Made by a program: the position numbers and the translations under genes. Of a DNA stretch of 64,000 bases, positions 1 through 7,020 are shown piece after piece. Position 1 is the stretch's first letter. The number at the start of each line of letters is the position of its first letter. The stretch comes from Planctomycetota bacterium (GTDB lineage: Bacteria; Planctomycetota; UBA1135; GCA-002686595), in contig PBIX01000085.1 in NCBI GenBank assembly GCA_002720975.1, forward strand, positions 1 to 64,000, written 5' to 3'. The notes under the pieces were generated by a model that was not told the DNA's origin, did not search any database, and saw nothing but the letters and a program-made list of their open reading frames with translations.

Positions 1-246
1 GGTCCAGGAGGCCTGGGCGGTCACGTCACTGGCGAGCACCCCTTGCTCAGCCAGCGCGTCTAGGACAGGTGTCGTCTCGCGTGCGTAGCCGTAGGCCGAG
101 ATGCGGTCGGCGCGCAGGGTGTCCACCACGATCAGGAGGACGTTGGGGCGCTTCACCTTCTCCGGTTCGGGCGCCTGATCGGGGGAGCAGGCCGCCAGGG
201 CAGCGAGAAGAAGGGGAGTAAAGGGGCAGCGCATCAGGGTAGCCAT
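1..246 (-). CDS. Sulfatase-family lipoprotein, N-terminal part (runs off the window)
   Basis: The first 82 codons of a minus-strand gene are visible and the frame is open to the window edge. The N-terminus is a lipoprotein signal with lipobox LAAC, so the mature protein should be membrane-anchored outside the cytoplasm. It is followed by PNVLLIVVDTLRADRISAYG, the opening strand of the alkaline phosphatase/sulfatase fold with the first metal-binding Asp (D-T-L-R). The formylglycine site (CxPSR) that would prove a true sulfatase lies outside the window. An internal ATG at 234 is an alternative start, but the first ATG gives a better n-region. The family hydrolyses sulfate esters, often of polysaccharides, and is numerous in Planctomycetota. 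Family is secure; substrate unknown. Confidence 0.85.
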   Translation of the reverse strand, partial: MATLMRCPFTPLLLAALAACSPDQAPEPEKVKRPNVLLIVVDTLRADRISAYGYARETTPVLDALAEQGVLASDVTAQASWT

Positions 247-383
247 CCTGCGTTTCCACCATACCGCGCCTGCCCATGCCGTGCCACGCAGTGCCGGCCT
301 ACGGGTCAGGCATGATTGGGAGTGCCTCAGCCTGGGAGGACACCCTACAATTGGAATCCCCCGCCACACCTCACGATTCATAA

Positions 384-1934
384 ATGCTCTCCACCCTCAT
401 CAGCCTGACCCTCGCCTCGCCCGCCCCCGTTGACGTGGATTTCCTCAAGGACGTCTACCCGATTCTTGAAGCACATTGCATCGAGTGCCATGGCCCGAAG
501 AAGCAGAAAGGCGACCTCCGTCTCGACCAGCGCGCGGGGTTGTTTGAAGGGGATGAGGACTTCATCCCCGTCGTCCCCGGTAAGCCGGACCAGAGCACCG
601 TGATCGAGTTGATCACCTTGGACGCGGACGATCCCGACCTCATGCCCAAGAAGGCGGACAAGCTCAGCGATGAGGACATTGCCATTCTGCGTACCTGGAT
701 CGAAGAGGGGGCCGCTTGGGAGCAGCCGCCCGTCCGCGAGGTCAAGGTCGACCCGCTGGCCCTGCCACCTCTGAGCGAGGAGCAGCTCGCCACCCGGGAC
801 AAGGCCCTTGTCACCCTGAATGGCGCGGGTGTTCGGGTACAGCTGATCGCGGAGAACCATACGGCGCTCGAGGTCAACCTCAGTCTCTCTCGTGATGAGG
901 GAACGGACGGGCAGGTCGCGCTGCTTGCCGGTCTTGAGCCCGTGTTGGTGTGGGCCAACCTCGCGGGGACCAAGCTCACAGATGCCGGCTTGAACAAGCT
1001 GGCTGACTTCGGAGCCCTGCGGCGCCTGAACCTCTCCGGAACCGCGATCACCGATGCCGGCCTGGCCAGCCTCGCCAAGCTGGGAGAGCTGCGCTCGCTC
1101 AATCTGTACGGGACGGGTGTGACCGATGCCGGACTCAAGCATCTGGAGTCGCTACCGTCCCTGGAGCGCCTCTACCTGTGGGGAACGGACGTGACACCGG
1201 AGGCCGCCAAGGTCTTCCAAGCGAGTCATTCGGGCTCCAAGGTCAACACCGGAGCGGAACTTGTCGTGACGGAGATCGCCACCGAGATCTCCATCAACAC
1301 CGAGTGCCCCATAACCAACAAGGCCGTAAGCGCGGCCTTCGTTGTCCTGGTGGAGGACCAGAGAGTGGGCCTGTGTTGCGCCAAGTGCAAGGCTGCCTTC
1401 GAGGCAGATCCCAGCCCCCACCTCGCCAAGTTGGGTCTCAAGGAGGCAGGTCCCGTGAACGAGGTCTGTCCCGTATCCGGCAAGCCCATCGTGGCGGGCT
1501 GCACTTCCGAGGCCGCTGGCACCCTGGTCGGATTCTGTTGTGGCAAGTGCAAGGCAGCGTTCGATGTCGATCCCAACCCCCACCTCGTCAAGTTGGGCCT
1601 CAAGAATGCGGGTCCCGTGAACGAGGTCTGTCCCGTGTCGGGCAAGCCCATCGTGGCGGGCTGCACTTCCGAGGTCGGTGGCACCCTGGTCGGATTCTGT
1701 TGCGGCAAGTGCAAGGCTGCGTTCGACGAGGCCCCAGCGAAGTTCTTGGAGAAGCTGGGGATCGAGGCGGAGAAGCCCAAGCTGAATGCTGAGTGCCCGG
1801 TGTCAGGCAAGGCCGTCGACGCTGCCGTCACCAGCGAGTACGAGGGCCGGTCAGTGGCGTTCTGCTGCGGAAACTGCAAGAAGGCCTTCGATGCCGACCC
1901 CGGTTCCTTCGCAGAGAAGCTCGGCGATATCTAG
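384..1934 (+). CDS. Exported planctomycete-type cytochrome c / leucine-rich repeat / four-fold Cys-module protein
   Basis: 516 aa. A short signal-like N-terminus precedes a planctomycete-type cytochrome c domain (about residues 20-115) with heme motif CIECH at 32-36 and a later LMPKK stretch whose Met may be the axial ligand. Residues about 150-290 hold leucine-rich repeats of the N-L-x-G-T-x-[IV]-T-D-A-G-L type. The C-terminal 210 residues are four copies of a Cys module, consensus E-C-P-[VI]-S-G-K-x-V followed about 20 residues later by G-F-C-C-G-K-C-K-A-A-F, resembling YHS/TRASH metal-binding domains. Copies 2 and 3 are nearly identical. Upstream sequence shows no strong ribosome binding site. 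The last bases CTAG also contain the stop codon of the convergent mqnE gene. Likely a periplasmic redox or metal-handling protein; exact role unknown. Confidence 0.85.
   Translation: MLSTLISLTLASPAPVDVDFLKDVYPILEAHCIECHGPKKQKGDLRLDQRAGLFEGDEDFIPVVPGKPDQSTVIELITLDADDPDLMPKKADKLSDEDIAILRTWIEEGAAWEQPPVREVKVDPLALPPLSEEQLATRDKALVTLNGAGVRVQLIAENHTALEVNLSLSRDEGTDGQVALLAGLEPVLVWANLAGTKLTDAGLNKLADFGALRRLNLSGTAITDAGLASLAKLGELRSLNLYGTGVTDAGLKHLESLPSLERLYLWGTDVTPEAAKVFQASHSGSKVNTGAELVVTEIATEISINTECPITNKAVSAAFVVLVEDQRVGLCCAKCKAAFEADPSPHLAKLGLKEAGPVNEVCPVSGKPIVAGCTSEAAGTLVGFCCGKCKAAFDVDPNPHLVKLGLKNAGPVNEVCPVSGKPIVAGCTSEVGGTLVGFCCGKCKAAFDEAPAKFLEKLGIEAEKPKLNAECPVSGKAVDAAVTSEYEGRSVAFCCGNCKKAFDADPGSFAEKLGDI
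1449..1772 (+). repeat. 162-bp tandem coding repeat (Cys modules 2 and 3)
   Basis: The DNA starting GGTCCCGTGAACGAGGTC at 1449 recurs at 1611, exactly 162 bp (54 codons) later, with only a few mismatches through the FCCGKCKAAF segment. Modules 1 and 4 of the same protein are more diverged, so modules 2 and 3 look like a recent in-frame duplication. Confidence 0.85.
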
Positions 1935-3112
1935 GAGGCCGTCGTGGCTTCGGCGTCCGTAGAACAGGAGGCCTGAGCCTCGGCGTCCTCGGACCAGAGC
2001 ACGTTGTAGAGAGTGTCGCGCTCCACGGGGATGCGGCCCGCGTCGCGGATCCAACGTAAGAGCTCGGCTCTCTCCACAGCTTGGGGCGTAGTGGCGCCCG
2101 CGTCGTGATAGATACGTTCCTCCACCACCGTGCCGTCCACATCGTTGGCGCCGTAGGAGAGGGCCAGCTGGGCCATGGGGATGCCGAGCATGATCCAGTA
2201 AGCCTTGATGTGCGGGACGTTGTCCAGCATCAGGCGGCCCAGGGCAATCTCACGCAGCTCTTCCAAGCCGGTGGGGCCGGGCAGGTGGGTCCATTCCGTG
2301 TTTTCGGGGTGGAACGACAGCGGGATGTAGCACTGCAGGCCACCGGTCTCGTCCTGCAACCGGCGTAGGCGGTCCAGGTGGTCGACGCGTTCCTCGGCGG
2401 TCTCGATGTGTCCATGCAGCATGGTGGCGTTGCTCTTCAGGCCCGCCTCGTGAACCGTGCGCGCCGTCTCGATCCACTCATCTCCGGTGTTCTTCAGGTG
2501 GTAACCCTCCAGGTGCACGCGGTCCGCAAATACCTCTGCGCCGCCACCGGGGCAGGAGCCGAGCCCGGCCTCGATGAGCTCGGGCAGGACTTCCTTGAGG
2601 GGTTTCTTGGCGCGCACCGCGATCTGCATCAACTCGACCATGGTGAAGGCCTTGATGTGGATGCCGGGGCGCGCGTCCTTCGCCGCCCGGAGGATGTCGA
2701 GGTAGTACTCGTAGGACAGCTTGGGATAGACGCCGGCCACCATGTGCACTTCGGTCACCGGTTCATCCAGCTGCTCGCGGATCTTGGCACCGATCTCCTC
2801 GGGGCTCATCACATAGGCATCCTCCTGGCCGGGCAGGCGCTGGAAGGCGCAGAACCGGCACAGCTTGTTGCAGATGTTCGTGTAGTTGATGTGCTGGTTG
2901 ACGTTGAAGAAGGCCTTGTCGCCGTGCATTCGCTCCCGAACGAAGTTGGCGAGCCCGCCGACCAGGTGGATGTCGTCGCAGGCGTACAAGGCCAGGCCGT
3001 CTTCACGGCTGAGGCGTTGACCTGCGAGGACCTTCTCTGCCTGGGCGCCGATGCCAGCGGCGAGGGCGCTGCCCAGCAGGGAGTCTTGGAGTTGCGGAGT
3101 GGGGCTACTCAT
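1931..3112 (-). CDS. mqnE: Aminofutalosine synthase (menaquinone biosynthesis)
   Basis: 393 aa radical-SAM enzyme. The cluster motif is C81-x3-C85-x2-C88 in ICNKLCRFCAF. It is followed by typical MqnE signatures: EVHMVAGVYPKLSYEYY, GSCPGGGAEVF, TMLHGHIETAEERVDHL and PLSFHPENT. MqnE joins 3-[(1-carboxyvinyl)oxy]benzoate to SAM-derived adenosine to give aminofutalosine in the futalosine route to menaquinone. The gene follows mqnC with a 5-base gap, so the two are surely co-transcribed. The last 20 or so residues are Ala/Glu-rich and variable. Its TAG stop overlaps that of the convergent gene in a shared CTAG. Confidence 0.95.
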   Translation of the reverse strand: MSSPTPQLQDSLLGSALAAGIGAQAEKVLAGQRLSREDGLALYACDDIHLVGGLANFVRERMHGDKAFFNVNQHINYTNICNKLCRFCAFQRLPGQEDAYVMSPEEIGAKIREQLDEPVTEVHMVAGVYPKLSYEYYLDILRAAKDARPGIHIKAFTMVELMQIAVRAKKPLKEVLPELIEAGLGSCPGGGAEVFADRVHLEGYHLKNTGDEWIETARTVHEAGLKSNATMLHGHIETAEERVDHLDRLRRLQDETGGLQCYIPLSFHPENTEWTHLPGPTGLEELREIALGRLMLDNVPHIKAYWIMLGIPMAQLALSYGANDVDGTVVEERIYHDAGATTPQAVERAELLRWIRDAGRIPVERDTLYNVLWSEDAEAQASCSTDAEATTAS

Positions 3113-3117
3113 GGGAT

Positions 3118-4275
3118 TCAGCCAAGGCTCGGGGTGTCCTCTTGCCTGTCGTGTAGGGCTGCCTGATGCGTGGCGGCCTCTTCTCGGTTGGCAGGGAACG
3201 GCGGCTTCCCGTGTCGTGCATCCACGATCCCGTACCAGGAGTTGCGTTGTCTGGGCTGGAAGCCCGCGCTCTCAATGAGGTGCTCCACCCGCTGGATGGA
3301 CGAGAGGTGAAAGCAGCCTGCGGCGGAGACCACGTTCTCTTCGAGCATGGTGCCCCCGAAGTCATTGGCTCCGTAGCGCAGGCTGACCTGGGCCAAGCGC
3401 ACCCCCTGGGTCACGTAGCTGGTTTGGATGTTCTCGAAGTTGTCCAGGAAGATGCGCGCGAGAGCTTGCATGCGCAGGTACAGGGCGGGAGTCGTGGCGA
3501 CGGGGTACTTGTGCTCCTCTGGAACGCCCTTGGGCTGGGTGTTCCAGGAGGCGAAGGCCGTGAAGCCCCCCGTCTCGTCCTGGAGATCGCGCAGTCGCGC
3601 GAGGTGCTCCACGCGCTCTGCGGCGGTCTCGACGTTACCGAACATCATGGTTGCAGAGGATCGCAGACCCGCCTCATGGACCTTGCGGTGTATGTCGAGC
3701 CACCGGTCGGTGGAGGTTTTCTTGGGAGCGATGATGGCCCGCACCCGCTCCACAAGGACCTCTGCGCCGGCTCCGGGCAACGAACCCAGTCCCGCCTGGA
3801 CCAGATCGGCGATGACCTCTTCTACGGGTCGTTTCTCCACCTGCGAGAAGTGGTCGATCTCCGGTGCCGAGAGGGCGTGGCAGTTGATGTCGAACTTCGC
3901 TCGTATGTCCTGGATGAGCTCGACCCACCAGTCCGAGAGCACGTAGGGATGGTGGCCACCCTGCATGAGCAGCTGCTGCCCTCCCAGGTTCACCGTCTCC
4001 TCGACCTTCTTGAAGATCTCCTCCCGTGAGAGCACGTAGGACTCGGGGTCCGCCGGGCTACGGTAGAACGCGCAGAACCCGCAGTCGGTGATGCAGACGT
4101 TTGTCGGGTTGATGTTCCGATCGACGATGTAGGTGACGATCGGATCAGGGTGCAGCCTTGAGCGGACGCCATCCGCCATGCGGCCCAGGGTGAGGAGATC
4201 GGCGTGGTCGTGCAGGTACAGCGCTTCCTCAGAGGTGATTCTCCTACCCTCGGCCACCTGCGCCTCAAGCTCCAT
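3118..4275 (-). CDS. mqnC: Cyclic dehypoxanthine futalosine synthase (menaquinone biosynthesis)
   Basis: 385 aa from the ATG at 4275. Radical-SAM motif C61-x3-C65-x2-C68 (VCITDCGFCAF) is followed by the MqnC signatures GGQQLLMQGGHHP, SAPEIDHFSQVEKR, GSLPGAGAEVL, TMMFGNVETAAERVEHL and SWNTQPKGV. MqnC cyclises dehypoxanthine futalosine, a later step of the same pathway as mqnE just downstream. The frame stays open upstream; an in-frame GTG at 4368 would add 31 residues, but these look unconserved and Pro/Ala-rich, and MqnC normally begins close to the chosen start. Divergent from the glycyl-tRNA synthetase gene, so the promoter should lie in 4276-4465. Confidence 0.94.
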   Translation of the reverse strand: MELEAQVAEGRRITSEEALYLHDHADLLTLGRMADGVRSRLHPDPIVTYIVDRNINPTNVCITDCGFCAFYRSPADPESYVLSREEIFKKVEETVNLGGQQLLMQGGHHPYVLSDWWVELIQDIRAKFDINCHALSAPEIDHFSQVEKRPVEEVIADLVQAGLGSLPGAGAEVLVERVRAIIAPKKTSTDRWLDIHRKVHEAGLRSSATMMFGNVETAAERVEHLARLRDLQDETGGFTAFASWNTQPKGVPEEHKYPVATTPALYLRMQALARIFLDNFENIQTSYVTQGVRLAQVSLRYGANDFGGTMLEENVVSAAGCFHLSSIQRVEHLIESAGFQPRQRNSWYGIVDARHGKPPFPANREEAATHQAALHDRQEDTPSLG

Positions 4276-4465
4276 GAGGCGGGAGCGATGGGGGGCACGG
4301 TGGGCACCCGATGCGAGCGGGGCCTTCCACTCAAGGTGGGGCTGGGCAGCGAGAGGGGTCGGATTCACGGGCGTGATTATAGGGGCCCGTGCCGCTGGGA
4401 GGTGCCCCGGCGCGGTGGTAGACTCCCGAACCCAGTCCCCCCCTGCCTCCCTCCCGAACCAGACC

Positions 4466-5827
4466 ATGGCCAAGAAACCCGCCTCCCAAATGGACGTCAT
4501 CGTCTCCCTCTGTAAGCGCAGAGGATTCGTCTTCCAGGCCTCCGAGGTCTACGGGGGCGTGGGCAACACCTACGACTATGGCCCTCTGGGTGTGGAGCTC
4601 CTGAGAAGGGTCAAGGACGCCTGGTGGAACCGCGTCGTGGTTGAGCGGTCCGACGTGGTGGGGCTTGACTCAGCCATCATCCAGCACCCCAAGGTGTGGG
4701 AGACCTCAGGGCACGTGGGCGGCTTCAGCGACCCGATGGTGGACTGCAAGCTGTGCAAAGGCCGCTTCCGCGCCGACAAGCTTGAGGACGCCAGGTGTCC
4801 GGAGAAGCCCAGCAAGCGCCCGGGTGAGTGCGCGGGGGAGCTGACCGAGGCACGCGAGTTCAACCTGATGTTCAAGACTACCCTAGGGCCTGTTGAGGAG
4901 AGTGGTTCCGTGGCCTACCTGAGACCCGAAACGGCCCAGGGGATCTTCCTGAACTTCAAGAACGTCCTCGAGTCCGCGCGCCAGAAGCCGCCCTTTGGGA
5001 TTGCTCAGATCGGCAAGTCGTTCCGCAACGAGATCACGCCCGGGAACTTCGTCTTCCGCACACGCGAGTTTGAGCAGGCCGAGATGGAGTTCTTCGTCCC
5101 CCCGGGCGAGGACCAGCAGTGGTTCGAGTACTGGCGCGAGGCACGCTACCGCTGGTACGTCGACCTGGGGATCGATGAGAGCAAGCTGCGCATTCGCGAT
5201 CACGAGGCCAGCGAGCTTGCACACTATGCGAAGGCCACTTCGGACATTGAGTACGAGTATCCGTTCGGCTGGGGTGAGCTTGAGGGTATCGCCAACCGCG
5301 CCGACTTCGACCTCACCCGCCACTCGGAGGCCTCGGGGACGGACCTCTTGTATTTCGACCCGCAGACCAAGGAGCGCTATACGCCCTTCGTGATCGAGCC
5401 CGCTGGGGGGATCAACCGCATGGCGCTGACCTTCCTGATTGACGCCTACGAAGAGGAGCAGTTGGAGAAGGACACGCGGGTGGTGCTGCACTTCCACCCC
5501 GAGATAGCGCCCATCACAGTGGGCGTATTCCCCCTGGTCAAGAAGGACGGCATGCCGGAGAAGGCCAAGGAGATCGAGGCCGAGCTGCGCCGTGCGCGTC
5601 TCGCCACCTTCTATGACGAGAAGGGAGCCATCGGCCGCCGCTACCGTCGGCAGGATGAGGTGGGGACGCCCTACTGCATCACAGTTGACGGGGACACGCT
5701 CAGCGAAGACGTGGTCACCGTCCGTCACCGCGATTCCATGGAGCAGGAGAAGGTTCCCGTTGCGGACTTGCGGGAGTACCTGGAAGAAGCCTCGCGCCGT
5801 TGGGTGCGACCTGCTCCCAAGGGGTAG
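4466..5827 (+). CDS. glyS: Glycyl-tRNA synthetase, alpha2 dimeric (eukaryote/archaeal-like) type
   Basis: 453 aa class II synthetase. The N-terminus carries GNTYDYGPLGVELLRRVKDAWW. Motif 2 is seen as GIAQIGKSFRNEITPGNFVF after YLRPETAQGIFLNF, and motif 3 as EPAGGINRMALTFLIDAYEE. The C-terminal third is the anticodon-binding domain. This is the single-chain GlyRS, not the alpha2beta2 GlyQ/GlyS pair. A Cys-containing insertion (CKLCKGRF, then a later Cys) could bind zinc. The frame runs open far upstream, but the ATG at 4466 begins the conserved protein. Attaches glycine to tRNA-Gly in the cytoplasm. Followed by a terminator-like structure. Confidence 0.95.
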   Translation: MAKKPASQMDVIVSLCKRRGFVFQASEVYGGVGNTYDYGPLGVELLRRVKDAWWNRVVVERSDVVGLDSAIIQHPKVWETSGHVGGFSDPMVDCKLCKGRFRADKLEDARCPEKPSKRPGECAGELTEAREFNLMFKTTLGPVEESGSVAYLRPETAQGIFLNFKNVLESARQKPPFGIAQIGKSFRNEITPGNFVFRTREFEQAEMEFFVPPGEDQQWFEYWREARYRWYVDLGIDESKLRIRDHEASELAHYAKATSDIEYEYPFGWGELEGIANRADFDLTRHSEASGTDLLYFDPQTKERYTPFVIEPAGGINRMALTFLIDAYEEEQLEKDTRVVLHFHPEIAPITVGVFPLVKKDGMPEKAKEIEAELRRARLATFYDEKGAIGRRYRRQDEVGTPYCITVDGDTLSEDVVTVRHRDSMEQEKVPVADLREYLEEASRRWVRPAPKG

Positions 5828-5831
5828 GCGC

Positions 5832-5880
5832 GCTCGGGGGGAGGGTTCCAGTAGGGAACGGGTAAGAAGCTCCTCCGAGC
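5832..5880 (+). terminator. Branched hairpin after glyS, probable terminator
   Basis: Immediately after the glyS stop, GCTCGGGGGG (5832-5841) can pair with TCCTCCGAGC (5871-5880), including two G-U pairs. The enclosed sequence holds a second small hairpin, GTTCC/GGAAC. There is no clear T-run, so intrinsic termination is plausible but not proven. Confidence 0.45.
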
Positions 5881-5978
5881 CTGATACCGGCCTGTCTTGG
5901 ATTGTCTAGACTGGTCCGCAGGCAGTCTTCCTGCCGCTAACCGTTATTCCCTTTGCACGCAACGCCCGTGCCCGATCC

Positions 5979-6974
5979 ATGAACAAGCTCATCCTCCTTG
6001 CTTCTTCAATCCTCTTGGCGACCACCCTGTTGGGTTACGGGGCGTCGGACAACTACAAGACTCTGAATGCCGAGTATCAGGCCGCTGTGGCGCGCCACCA
6101 GAAGGTACTTGAGAGTGCTCCATTGAAAGAGCGCAGGAGTCTGCGCAAGCAGCACCCCATTGGTGATTTCTGGCCGCGATTTGAAGAGCTTGGCAAGAAC
6201 GATGGACAGGCCACGCTCTGGCTCGTCGAGAATGCCAAGAAGAGTGGCATCAAGAAAGCCGACCTCGCTGACTTCAAGCGCAAGGGCTATGACCGCGTGT
6301 TCAAGATGGAGAATAGCGCCGCATGCCTGAGCACCGCCATCGCGAACTTGGCGGGGGACGCTCGAACGGTAGGTGAAGAATTTGTCGAAGGGCATCTGCA
6401 ACGCGTCCTGGCAGGAACGGCTTCGCGCTCGGCCAAGGGGCTTGCCACGTTCAAGTTGGGCGGGGTGCTCAGGGCTTCAGAAGATGCCGAGCGTGCCGCT
6501 GCGGGCGAGAAGATGCTGGCCGAGTACGAGGCCAGGTTCATTTCTGAAGGAGCTATCGCCATTGACTTTGACGCGACGACTATCGATGGGCATGAGTTCA
6601 AGCTGTCCGACTACCGCGGCAAGGCTGTCCTCGTGGACTTCTACGGCTTTTGGTGAAGCCCCTGCCGCAGTGCGATGCCGCACTTGCGTGAGCTCGTTGA
6701 GCTCTATGACGGCCGCCCCTTCGCCATCGTCGGCGTGAACAGTCTCGATGATGAGAAGACCTACCGAGATGGCGTGAAGCAGTATGGCCTGACTTGGATC
6801 AGTGCCTACCAAGGGGCGAATGCGACTCCCATTTCGGATATGTACCGAGTGCAGGTCTACCCGACCATGCTGATGATCGACCACACGGGCAAGATCCGGT
6901 TCAAGGGCAATGGCATGGACGACGACATGATCGCCCAGCTCGTGGAGGAAGCGGAGAAGGCCGGTCAGCGCTGA
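5979..6974 (+). CDS. Exported TlpA/thioredoxin-like protein with in-frame TGA at the first redox Cys (candidate selenoprotein)
   Basis: 332 codons read as one frame across a TGA at 6654-6656, giving 331 residues with residue 226 encoded by TGA. A signal peptide (about residues 1-22) and an uncharacterised helical region (25-185) precede a redoxin domain: AIDFDATTIDGHEFKLSDY, then VLVDFYGFW-[TGA]-SPCRSAMPHL, then VGVNSLDD, a cis-Pro loop VYPTMLMIDHTGKI and a final helix. In the family this position is W-C-x-P-C, so TGA falls exactly on the first catalytic Cys, giving a U-S-P-C centre. Sequence downstream stays in the same frame and matches the rest of the thioredoxin fold. A hairpin fitting a bacterial SECIS follows. 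Seen: TGA position, frame continuity, hairpin. Inferred: selenocysteine insertion. The alternative is a nonsense mutation of a TGC/TGT codon. Likely periplasmic thiol-disulfide oxidoreductase. Confidence 0.8.
6654..6688 (+). promoter_or_regulatory. Candidate bacterial SECIS element following the TGA codon
   Basis: TGA at 6654-6656 is followed by CGCAGTGCG (6666-6674), loop ATGC (6675-6678), then CGCACT-T-GCG (6679-6688). All nine pairs are Watson-Crick, with a single unpaired T at 6685 forming a bulge in the 3' arm. The loop begins 18 nt after the TGA. Bacterial SECIS elements are hairpins within the coding sequence just after UGA, with a small loop containing G and often a bulged U. Here G is third in the loop, or first if the top G-C pair opens. 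Confidence 0.6.
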
Positions 6975-7020
6975 GCGTATCCAGCCACGACCCAGACCCG
7001 GAAACGCTTGACGGCCTGCC

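Noticed and set aside
6654-6656. TGA as simple nonsense mutation (pseudogene)
   Set aside because: Considered the main alternative, but the exact position at the redox Cys, intact downstream frame and adjacent hairpin favour selenocysteine.
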